Origin: Bacteroidota bacterium
GTDB lineage: Bacteria; Bacteroidota; Bacteroidia; M30B66
DNA: 6,760 nucleotides
NCBI GenBank assembly: GCA_020438185.1
Contig: JAGQVC010000095.1
Span: 1-6,760, forward strand
Direction of reading: 5' to 3'
In this document: positions 1-5,893 of the stretch, piece by piece
Layout of the letters: each line of letters opens with the position of its first letter
Position numbering within the stretch: the stretch's first letter is position 1
The notes under the pieces: generated by a model
Seen by the model: only the letters and a program-made list of their open reading frames with translations
The model's database searches: none
What the model was told of the DNA's origin: nothing
Translations under genes and position numbers: made by a program

Positions 1-1
1 C

Positions 2-913
2 ACAGGCATCAAGAAGAAATTGTTTTTTTGGGCACTTGCCCTTGGTCATAAATATGAATTGGACGGTGCAAACGGATTTTGGTATGAAATGCAGCTGAAC
101 CTGGCCAATAAACTCATTTTTAGTAAATGGCGGGAGGCGTTAGGGAATAATATTGGTGTAATAGTTTCGGGTTCTGCGGCTTTACAGCCGCGATTAGCTC
201 GTGTGTTCACTGCTGCCCGGATTAATGTGCTGGAAGGCTACGGACTAACCGAAACATCGCCTGTAATTACCGTTAATCGTCTGGACAAAGGCATGCGCAA
301 GTTCGGATCGGTTGGTCCTCCAATCCGGGATGTGGAAGTGAAAATTGCCGAGGATGGTGAAATTTTGTGCAAGGGGCCGAACGTGATGCTTGGTTACTAC
401 AAAAGGCAGGATTTTACCGATGAAGTGATTAAGAATGGCTGGTTTCACACGGGCGATATTGGTGAAATGGATGGAATTTTACTCCGGATCACTGACAGGA
501 AAAAGGAGATGTTCAAAACTTCCGGTGGAAAGTACATCGCTCCTCAAATCATGGAAAACAAATTCAAGGAATCCACATTTATTGAGCAAATAATGGTAGT
601 AGGTGAGAATCGAAAACATCCTTCAGCTCTCATTGTGCCCAACTTTGAGGTTCTTAGAGCTTATATGAAATCGGTTGGCTTGGATTCTCAAAGCAATGAG
701 CAGCTTTGTTTAAACGAGAAAGCAATTGCCCGAATTCAGCAGGAAGTAGATCATTACAACGCCGGTTTTGGGCATTATGAAATGATTAAAAAGTTCTGTC
801 TGTTACCTGCAGAATGGTCGGTAAATACGGGTGAACTGACCCCGAAATTATCGCTTAAGCGTCGGGTTATTCAGGAGAAATTCAATTCTGTAATCGAAGC
901 TTTTTACGACTAA
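2..913 (+). CDS. Long-chain acyl-CoA synthetase (AMP-forming), C-terminal half, 5'-truncated by the window
   Basis: It activates fatty acids to acyl-CoA with ATP via an acyl-adenylate, at the cytoplasmic face of the membrane. The frame is open from the first complete codon (position 2) to TAA at 911-913, about 303 residues, so there is no real start here; the first possible start, a TTG at 20, lies inside the protein. Adenylate-forming core motifs appear in order: SGSAAL (near 170-187), YGLTETSP (239-262, contacts adenylate), GWFHTGDIG (ribose-binding Asp) and DRKKEMFKTSGGKYIAP (hinge and start of the mobile C-terminal domain). The closing LTPKLSLKRR holds the likely catalytic lysine (codon 857-859). 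The sequence style matches the Faa1/FadD15-like group (COG1022), whose members are usually about 600 residues, so roughly half, including the ATP-binding P-loop region, lies upstream. Chain-length preference cannot be read. It converges on kup with a 12-base gap. The family call is firm; the substrate is inferred. Confidence 0.93.
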   Translation, partial: TGIKKKLFFWALALGHKYELDGANGFWYEMQLNLANKLIFSKWREALGNNIGVIVSGSAALQPRLARVFTAARINVLEGYGLTETSPVITVNRLDKGMRKFGSVGPPIRDVEVKIAEDGEILCKGPNVMLGYYKRQDFTDEVIKNGWFHTGDIGEMDGILLRITDRKKEMFKTSGGKYIAPQIMENKFKESTFIEQIMVVGENRKHPSALIVPNFEVLRAYMKSVGLDSQSNEQLCLNEKAIARIQQEVDHYNAGFGHYEMIKKFCLLPAEWSVNTGELTPKLSLKRRVIQEKFNSVIEAFYD

Positions 914-931
914 TTCCATTTCGGATTAGTC
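908..931. terminator. Imperfect hairpin covering both convergent stop codons; possible bidirectional 3'-end signal
   Basis: GACTAATTCC (908-917) pairs with GGATTAGTC (923-931) around the loop ATTTC, with one bulged T on the left arm. The left arm contains the TAA of the acyl-CoA synthetase (911-913) and the right arm contains the complement of the kup TAA (926-928). No T-tract follows on either strand, so it is not a canonical intrinsic terminator. It may stabilise mRNA 3' ends or slow polymerase where the two transcripts meet. The inverted repeat is seen directly; the role is inferred. Confidence 0.4.
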
Positions 932-2875
932 AACTCGCCTGAGGTGAATTTCCTTTACCGGGGAAATTACCAGAGGTACCTTCTCGATGTGTACAGAGCT
1001 GGTATCCAGCCCAAACGCGTTTTCTTCCGAGAGACTTATGCTTTTGAGGAAGAAGTAAATATCCAGAACAATCTTTTCGTAAAATGGCAGATCGTTCTCG
1101 TGTGACAGGAATTTTTCCATCACGATAAAGCGAAAATCTCCGATGACCTGATTTCGGTTAAGTGATTCGTAACGGGAAACGATATCAACTTCGCGGGCTT
1201 TAACCAAATCCTGAACAACTTTCCTGAACATGAGGTTAATACGGGGTGCAACCCTGAAGCCCAGATAAAAGTCAATTCGAATTACGGCATCGTGTGTTAT
1301 TTCCGTCACTTTGTATTCCATCCGATAAGGTTCATCCACCACATCTACGTGGAGGAACCAATAGATATCGGCGCGTTTGGGTTGTTTCTGAAGAATTGAG
1401 TAGATAATCTTGGATTCAACCTGATCATCGTAATTGGCACTGGTAAGAAATACCAGATGCGTAGCGTATTTGGGTACCGAAAGATCTTTCTTCAGCTCGC
1501 AGATTAAGTCGAGATAATCTTTGAGGCGAACAAATTCCACATAGCTATTCCTGATTTTTCGGGCATCGTACCAGGCCCACATTACTAAAGCAAGTAAGCT
1601 CGCAATCATCAACGAAATCCAGCCTCCTTCCGGAATCTTTTCAAGATTGGCAGTAAAAAAGGAAATTTCGAGGACTGAATAAACCAGGATAAATGCAAGT
1701 ATTACCGGTTTGTAATACCGTTTAAGGAGCATAAAGAAAACCAACAGGGTTGATGACATCATCATTCCAATAATGATAGTCATACCGTAAGCGGCTTCCA
1801 TGTTTGAGGAGTTTCCGAAATAGAGTACAATAGCAGCGCATCCTGCGAACAGCAGCCAGTTAATTGAAGGTATGTACAACTGACCTTTCAGATCGGATGG
1901 ATATGCAATTCTGACTTTCGGCCACAGGTTGAGTCGGATTGCTTCATTTATAAGTGTGAAGGAACCGGAGATTAATGCCTGACTGGCTACTATTGTAGCC
2001 ACTGTGGAAATTGTAAAGCCAATAAGGAAGAACCAGCCCGGCATGAGTTCGTAAAATGGATTACGGCCCGAAAGTGTTGTTCCGTCAAGGCTTAGCAGCC
2101 ACGCAGCCTGTCCGAAGTAATTTAGCAGCAAAGCAGATTTGACAAAAATCCAGCTGGTACGGATGTTTTTTCTTCCACAATGTCCTAGGTCGGAGTACAA
2201 GGCTTCTGCTCCTGTAGTGCAAAGAAAAACGGCTCCAAGTATCCAGAAGCCTTTCGGATAATTAATGAGCAGATTAAACGCATAAACAGGATTAATTGCT
2301 TTAAGAACCCCTGGAAGGCTGAAAATCTGCACCGCACCCAAAATGGCTAGCATGCTAAACCAAATGAGCATTACCGGTCCGAAAAAGCGACCTATAAACT
2401 TGGTTCCGAATTGCTGAACTGCAAACAGGAAGAACAGAATACCAAGAATAATAGGAATGGTGTTGACTGTCGGATACTTTTCTGTAAGTCCTTCGATTGC
2501 TGAAGAAACGGAAATAGCAGGTGTAATAATTCCTTCGCCCAGCAGGGCTGATCCGCCAATAATGGCGGGAAAAAGCAACCATTTTACCTTAGTTCTTCTA
2601 ACCAGCGCGTAAAGTGCGAAAATCCCACCTTCGCCTTTGTTGTCGGCACGCAGTGTTAAAACGATGTATTTAATGGTGGTTTGAAGTGTGAGCGTCCAGA
2701 AAATGCAGGAAACGCCTCCAAGAATCAGATCTTCACTAATAATGCGATTTCCGGCAATAGCCTTCATCACATACAACGGCGATGTTCCAATGTCGCCGTA
2801 AATAATACCAAGCGTGATAATCAGGCCTCCCAGTGTAATGCGGTTAAGCCCCGAATGCGTATTATGCTCGCTCAT
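926..2875 (-). CDS. kup: Kup-type low-affinity potassium uptake transporter (K+:H+ symporter)
   Basis: This inner-membrane protein of the KUP/HAK/KT family imports K+, probably with protons. The 649-residue length is close to the family's usual size (E. coli Kup is 622). The family signature GDIGTSPLY is at residues 27-35. It is followed by ADNKGEGGIFALYAL (77-91), GEGIITPAIS (113-122) and TGAEALYSDLGHCG (221-234), all conserved blocks of the transmembrane core. Hydrophobic segments fill residues 12 to about 436, consistent with about 12 helices, and residues from about 437 to 649 form the hydrophilic cytoplasmic C-terminal domain. The ATG at 2873-2875 gives the short polar N-terminus expected before the first helix. 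No Shine-Dalgarno sequence precedes it. A TAACTTTG -7 candidate lies 60 bases upstream. The gene stands alone on its strand in this window, converging on the acyl-CoA synthetase and diverging from the MORN-repeat gene. No truncation or missing motif is visible. Confidence 0.97.
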   Translation of the reverse strand: MSEHNTHSGLNRITLGGLIITLGIIYGDIGTSPLYVMKAIAGNRIISEDLILGGVSCIFWTLTLQTTIKYIVLTLRADNKGEGGIFALYALVRRTKVKWLLFPAIIGGSALLGEGIITPAISVSSAIEGLTEKYPTVNTIPIILGILFFLFAVQQFGTKFIGRFFGPVMLIWFSMLAILGAVQIFSLPGVLKAINPVYAFNLLINYPKGFWILGAVFLCTTGAEALYSDLGHCGRKNIRTSWIFVKSALLLNYFGQAAWLLSLDGTTLSGRNPFYELMPGWFFLIGFTISTVATIVASQALISGSFTLINEAIRLNLWPKVRIAYPSDLKGQLYIPSINWLLFAGCAAIVLYFGNSSNMEAAYGMTIIIGMMMSSTLLVFFMLLKRYYKPVILAFILVYSVLEISFFTANLEKIPEGGWISLMIASLLALVMWAWYDARKIRNSYVEFVRLKDYLDLICELKKDLSVPKYATHLVFLTSANYDDQVESKIIYSILQKQPKRADIYWFLHVDVVDEPYRMEYKVTEITHDAVIRIDFYLGFRVAPRINLMFRKVVQDLVKAREVDIVSRYESLNRNQVIGDFRFIVMEKFLSHENDLPFYEKIVLDIYFFLKSISLSEENAFGLDTSSVHIEKVPLVISPVKEIHLRRVD

Positions 2876-2934
2876 TACCGGATGGCCACGAATTGAGAAA
2901 TTCAGAATTATCCACGTTTTCTGGGAATCGGGTG

Positions 2935-2942
2935 CAAAGTTA
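2935..2942 (-). promoter_or_regulatory. Candidate Bacteroidota -7 element (TAACTTTG) for kup
   Basis: Read on the minus strand, the bases are TAACTTTG followed by C, a full match to the Bacteroidota primary-sigma consensus TAnnTTTG. Transcription would start near 2928, giving a leader of roughly 50 bases before the kup ATG. No TTTG-type -33 element occurs at the usual distance: the nearest TTG is only 12 bases upstream. The motif match is observed; promoter activity is inferred. Confidence 0.55.
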
Positions 2943-3099
2943 ACATAGAGATCTCAACCTTATCTTCTCATTCTCAATTTTATCACATTTTGATTATGGA
3001 GAATTGAGCATTTGAAGTCCCACCAAATCCCAAAAGAGAGCTGTTTTCGCATCACTTTGACACAAATTACTTGAAATGAATAATTTTTCCGTCGTATGT

Positions 3100-3107
3100 T
3101 AAATTTG
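3100..3107 (+). promoter_or_regulatory. Candidate distal -7 element (TAAATTTG) upstream of the MORN-repeat gene
   Basis: TAAATTTG matches TAnnTTTG fully. It would give a leader of about 140 bases before the ATG at 3252. The nearest upstream TTG (3071-3073) is 26 bases away, longer than usual. In DNA this AT-rich a single octamer match can be chance, so this is a weaker candidate than the one at 3198. Confidence 0.3.
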
Positions 3108-3197
3108 TAAGTATAAGAAAATCAGTAAAATATGATTTGGGCATTCCCAATGTTAATTAAATATTAAGTAAAAGTGAATCGTAAATAAATATTTGCG

Positions 3198-3205
3198 TAA
3201 CTTTG
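3198..3205 (+). promoter_or_regulatory. Candidate -7 element (TAACTTTG) for the MORN-repeat gene
   Basis: TAACTTTG followed by C is identical over nine bases to the element facing the other way in front of kup. Transcription would begin near 3212, leaving a leader of about 40 bases. No -33 TTTG is seen at normal spacing. The element lies inside a tandem pair of TTTGCGT heptamers (3192-3198 and 3202-3208) offset by 10 bases. Activity is inferred from the motif and its position. Confidence 0.5.
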
Positions 3206-3251
3206 CGTTAATAATTCAAGTAATACAATTAACAAGAAAACTCTTTTTGAG

Positions 3252-3653
3252 ATGAGAAATTTGATGATAGCCTGCCTGATGTTCTGCTCAATATTCGCTT
3301 TTGCGCAGCAAAAGGAGTTACATACTTTTTACGAAGACGGTTCACTTAAGAGTGCATACAGATACTCTGATGAAAACAACTACACCGTTGTCAATTATTA
3401 TCCATCCGGAACCATTATGGAAACGGGTTCATTTGTGAACGGTAACCTGAACGGGACCTGGATTAGCTTTTCAGCAAAAGGAATTAAAACAGGTGAAGCA
3501 GTTTACGTGAACGGGTCTCGTGAAGGGGAATGGAAAATGTTTGACGATGCAGGAAACGTTAGGTACAAAATCAGCTACGCTGCTAACAGGATTGTTTCAG
3601 CGAACAGTTACGACAGTAATGGCAAACTGGTAGCCGAGAGTCATACACATTAA
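3252..3653 (+). CDS. Small exported MORN-like repeat protein (MORN_2/YwqK-like), function unknown
   Basis: The 133-residue protein starts with a clear Sec signal peptide: positive n-region (R2), hydrophobic core (about 4-15) and a likely cleavage after AFA, residues 16-18, before QQ. C12 is not in a lipobox, so a soluble exported protein is expected rather than a lipoprotein. The mature part is almost entirely tandem repeats of 23-24 residues, roughly aromatic-x-x-x-G-x-hydrophobic followed by a second strand with NG and GxW. Repeat glycines fall at 30, 53, 77, 101 and 124. Four repeats are complete and the fifth is shortened at the C-terminus. This matches the MORN-repeat variant seen in YwqK-family proteins, which are common in Bacteroidota as small secreted proteins. 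Such repeats form beta-hairpin arrays; partner and role are unknown. The 'antitoxin' label often given to this family is not supported, as no toxin gene is adjacent. It has its own candidate promoter and terminator, so it is probably monocistronic. Confidence 0.8.
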   Translation: MRNLMIACLMFCSIFAFAQQKELHTFYEDGSLKSAYRYSDENNYTVVNYYPSGTIMETGSFVNGNLNGTWISFSAKGIKTGEAVYVNGSREGEWKMFDDAGNVRYKISYAANRIVSANSYDSNGKLVAESHTH

Positions 3654-3675
3654 CAGCAAACGCAACAATAATTTA

Positions 3676-3705
3676 ACGCCTCTGAAATTTTTCAGGGGCG
3701 TTTTT
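3676..3705 (+). terminator. Strong intrinsic terminator after the MORN-repeat gene
   Basis: ACGCCTCTGAA (3676-3686) pairs with TTCAGGGGCGT (3691-3701) over 11 base pairs with one G-T wobble and a 4-base loop (ATTT). A run of five T follows at 3701-3705, the first of which closes the stem. It begins 23 bases after the stop codon at 3651-3653. It separates this transcript from the serC cluster and implies that serC has its own promoter in the remaining 69 bases. Confidence 0.92.
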
Positions 3706-3741
3706 CATTGTAATAAGCTCTCGTTGGCAGTATCAAATTCC

Positions 3742-3749
3742 TAAATTTG
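3742..3749 (+). promoter_or_regulatory. Candidate -7 element (TAAATTTG) for the serC-serA-DUF1015 cluster
   Basis: TAAATTTG matches TAnnTTTG and lies between the upstream terminator and serC, where a promoter is needed. Transcription would start near 3756, giving a leader of only about 20 bases. A TTG at 3724-3726 could be a -33 element, but its 15-base spacing is shorter than usual. The short leader leaves no room for a riboswitch or attenuator. Confidence 0.55.
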
Positions 3750-3774
3750 CCGGGTATTCAAATCATATTTTCCC

Positions 3775-4839
3775 ATGAAAAATCATAATTTCAGTGCAGG
3801 CCCGGGAATTCTTCCTCAGGAGGTTCTGCAGGAGGCTGCTCAGGCTTGTATCGATTTCGGAGGTTCTGGCCTGTCAATTTTGGAGGTTTCTCATCGCGGA
3901 AAGAATATTATTGCCGTTTTTGACGAGGCAGTTGCCCTGGTCAAAAAGCTTCTTAACCTGAATGATGATTTTGAGGTCGTGTTCCTTCAGGGAGGGGCCA
4001 GCCTTCAATTTTCAATGGTTCCGGCCAATTTTCTTGGCAATGGAGCTGCATATTTGAATACCGGCGTTTGGGCGGCCAAAGCTATTAAGGAAGCAAAATA
4101 TTACGGTAAAACCGAGGTAGTAGCCAGTAGTGAGGACCGAAATTTTGCATACATACCTAAAGATTACAACATCCCTTCGGATGCCGATTATTTTCACTTT
4201 ACATCAAATAATACCATTTATGGTACGCAAATGATGGAGTTTCCGGAAAGTCCGGTTCCTCTTGTGTGCGACATGTCGTCGGATATTTTCTCACATTCTT
4301 TAGATGCCAGTAAATTCTCGCTCATTTACGCAGGAGCTCAGAAAAACATGGGGCCAGCCGGAACTACTTTGGTCATAATCAGAAAAGATTTTCTTGAGAA
4401 ACAACAACGCGCCTTGCCATCTATGTTGAATTATAAGATTCATGTAGATGGAGAATCAATGTTTAACACACCACCGGTATTTGCAGTTTATGTAGCAATG
4501 CTCACTTTGAGGTGGCTGGATAAGAATGGAGGAATCGAATGGGCTGAGAAGCGTAACAAGGTTAAATCCGAACTTTTTTATAAGGAACTCGATAGAAATT
4601 CCAAATTCAAAGGAACGGTTGATATTGCGGATCGTTCTCAAATGAATGCCAACTTTGTGATGGCCGACGGAGCTGATGAGGATTTGTTCAAGACAATGCT
4701 GAAAGATGCGGGAATCAGCGGGTTGAATGGACATCGTTCAGTTGGTGGTTTTAGAGCATCGATGTACAATGCAATGGGATTGGATTCAGTTCAGGCTTTG
4801 GTTGATGTAATGAAAGCTTTTGAGCAAAAACAAGGTTGA
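3775..4839 (+). CDS. serC: Phosphoserine aminotransferase (SerC)
   Basis: This cytoplasmic PLP enzyme transfers an amino group from glutamate to 3-phosphohydroxypyruvate, giving 3-phosphoserine, the second step of serine synthesis. Many SerC enzymes also serve pyridoxal-phosphate synthesis. The 354 residues compare with 362 in E. coli. The family's start block NFSAGPGILP is at residues 5-14. Seen and aligned by motif: H40/R41 (substrate phosphate), W99 (stacks on PLP), T147, D166 in CDMSSD (pyridine nitrogen), Q189 and the Schiff-base lysine K190 in GAQKNMGPAG, N231/T232 in NTPP, and H320/R321 plus R327 in GHRSVGGFRAS. All expected active-site residues are present. The ATG at 3775 places the conserved NFSAGP block five residues in, as in relatives. 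No Shine-Dalgarno sequence is seen. It is the first gene of the cluster, 77 bases before serA on the same strand. Confidence 0.97.
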   Translation: MKNHNFSAGPGILPQEVLQEAAQACIDFGGSGLSILEVSHRGKNIIAVFDEAVALVKKLLNLNDDFEVVFLQGGASLQFSMVPANFLGNGAAYLNTGVWAAKAIKEAKYYGKTEVVASSEDRNFAYIPKDYNIPSDADYFHFTSNNTIYGTQMMEFPESPVPLVCDMSSDIFSHSLDASKFSLIYAGAQKNMGPAGTTLVIIRKDFLEKQQRALPSMLNYKIHVDGESMFNTPPVFAVYVAMLTLRWLDKNGGIEWAEKRNKVKSELFYKELDRNSKFKGTVDIADRSQMNANFVMADGADEDLFKTMLKDAGISGLNGHRSVGGFRASMYNAMGLDSVQALVDVMKAFEQKQG

Positions 4840-4916
4840 CAATTTTTATCTGAGTAGCTATTGACTTAAAATTAATTATCCTGCCGACAGGCAGACCAGA
4901 CTTAAATACAATACCT
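4840..4916 (+). other. serC-serA gap with a short GC-rich palindrome
   Basis: This is 77 AT-rich bases with no TAnnTTTG match, so serA is probably read from the serC promoter. A GC-rich palindrome, CTGCCGACAGGCAG (4881-4894; 5-base arms, GACA loop), stands out against the surroundings. It overlaps a tandem CAGAC pair (4892-4901). No T-tract follows, so it is not an intrinsic terminator. It may be a copy of a small dispersed repeat or an mRNA-processing hairpin; this is inference. Confidence 0.5.
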
Positions 4917-5888
4917 ATGAGCAGTAAAAGAATTCTTGCAAACGATGGAATTGATGATTCAGGAAAAGCATTGCTTGAGAATGCCGGCTTTTTTGTTGAA
5001 ACCAATAAGGCTTCTGAAGGGCATCTGATTCAAACATTAAATGATGGAGCATTTGATGTTTTGTTTGTAAGAAGCGCAACCAAGGTTACAGCCGCTGTTT
5101 TGGATGCATGTCCGGGATTAAAATTAATCGGCAGAGCAGGGGTTGGCCTCGATAATATCGATTTGAATGCCGCTAAATCGCATGGAATTAAAGTGATAAA
5201 TACGCCTGCTGCTTCTTCCCAAAGTGTGGCAGAATTGGTGTTAGCGCACCTGTTTAGTGGTGTTCGTTATCTGCAGGATTCAAACTATAAAATGCGCACC
5301 GAGGGGCATGAAAAATTTGCTTCGCTAAAGAAGAAATATGGCTCTGGTATTGAGCTGCGTGGTAAAACTCTGGGAATTATCGGCTTCGGCCGGATAGGCC
5401 AGGCTCTGGCAAGAATGGCTGCAGGTATGGGGATGAACGTGATTGCTACCGATCCTTTTATTACAGAAGCAACCATTAAGGTTGAAATTGCAGTGAATAA
5501 TACCAGCATTCCTGTTACCATTAAAACGGTTCCGATGCAAGATGTTCTGATGCTCAGTGATTTTATTAGTCTGCATGTTCCCGGAAAAGTAAATGGCAAA
5601 GCAATTATTGGGGAGCATGAAATAGCAATGATGAAACCCGGAATTGGCCTTGTGAATGCAGCCCGGGGAGGTGTTATTGATGAAGATGCGCTGCTTCATG
5701 CTTTGGATACTGGAAAAGTCGGTTTTGCCGGCCTTGATGTATTTGAAAACGAACCCACTCCACGGGTTGATCTCCTTCATCATCCCGCTATATCGGTTAG
5801 TCCGCACATTGGTGCTGCAACTGCTGAAGCGCAGGAACGAATCGGAATTGAGCTGGCCGAACAGGCCATCGAGTTTTTTGCTGCCTGA
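4917..5888 (+). CDS. serA: D-3-phosphoglycerate dehydrogenase (SerA), short form without ACT domain
   Basis: This cytoplasmic NAD-dependent enzyme of the D-2-hydroxyacid dehydrogenase family oxidises 3-phosphoglycerate to 3-phosphohydroxypyruvate, committing carbon to serine. At 323 residues it has the two-part catalytic and nucleotide-binding core only; the C-terminal ACT domain that gives serine feedback in E. coli SerA (about 410 residues) is missing. Visible motifs: RAGVGLDNID (73-82), Rossmann GFGRIG (156-161) with acidic D179 at the end of the next strand (NAD preference), catalytic R250 in NAARGG, E279 in DVFENEP, and H297 in SPHIGAAT. Residues about 184-207 form a longer segment than the usual link after the DP motif. 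It sits 77 bases after serC and 5 bases before the DUF1015 gene, which favours phosphoglycerate over other 2-hydroxyacids such as glyoxylate or lactate. The ATG at 4917 fits the family N-terminus and no Shine-Dalgarno sequence is seen. Confidence 0.92.
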   Translation: MSSKRILANDGIDDSGKALLENAGFFVETNKASEGHLIQTLNDGAFDVLFVRSATKVTAAVLDACPGLKLIGRAGVGLDNIDLNAAKSHGIKVINTPAASSQSVAELVLAHLFSGVRYLQDSNYKMRTEGHEKFASLKKKYGSGIELRGKTLGIIGFGRIGQALARMAAGMGMNVIATDPFITEATIKVEIAVNNTSIPVTIKTVPMQDVLMLSDFISLHVPGKVNGKAIIGEHEIAMMKPGIGLVNAARGGVIDEDALLHALDTGKVGFAGLDVFENEPTPRVDLLHHPAISVSPHIGAATAEAQERIGIELAEQAIEFFAA

Positions 5889-5893
5889 TACTC

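Larger units (their letters stand above)
2876..3251. other. Divergent intergenic region between kup and the MORN-repeat gene
   Basis: This is 376 bases without a gene on either strand. It is AT-rich, most strongly from about 3060 to 3240, and it includes the 8-base palindrome TTAATTAA. It holds three matches to TAnnTTTG: 2935-2942 on the minus strand (kup), and 3100-3107 and 3198-3205 on the plus strand. A weak inverted repeat, CTCAATT (2973-2979) with AATTGAG (3002-3008), and a small palindrome GAGATCTC (2948-2955) are also present but are within what chance gives in such DNA. I see no tRNA, riboswitch-like fold or hidden small ORF with good support. Confidence 0.75.

Noticed and set aside
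2681..2896. 71-codon plus-strand frame antisense to the kup start
   Set aside because: It is antisense to the conserved Kup N-terminus, with no supporting promoter or protein similarity.
2971..3008. Inverted repeat CTCAATT/AATTGAG in the divergent spacer as an operator
   Set aside because: Seven-base arms 22 bases apart are expected by chance in AT-rich DNA, and a further GAATTGAG at 2890 shows the word is simply common here.
3252..3290. Lipoprotein signal around C12 of the MORN-repeat protein
   Set aside because: The residues before the Cys (LMF) do not fit a lipobox and a good signal peptidase I site (AFA before QQ) follows.
3706..3774. Riboswitch or leader-peptide attenuator upstream of serC
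   Set aside because: Only 69 bases separate the upstream terminator from the serC ATG, and the likely leader is about 20 bases, with no second hairpin and T-tract.
4836..4864. TTGACA near the serC stop, as a possible E. coli-type -35 box for serA
   Set aside because: The hexamer at the right distance is TATTGA, a poor -10, and the other promoter candidates here follow the Bacteroidota consensus instead. A run-on serC-serA transcript is simpler.
5325..5807. 160-codon open frame on the minus strand opposite serA
   Set aside because: Its predicted protein is rich in Asn, His, Cys and Ile with no recognisable motif, and it lies wholly antisense to a gene with all its catalytic residues. It is a shadow frame.
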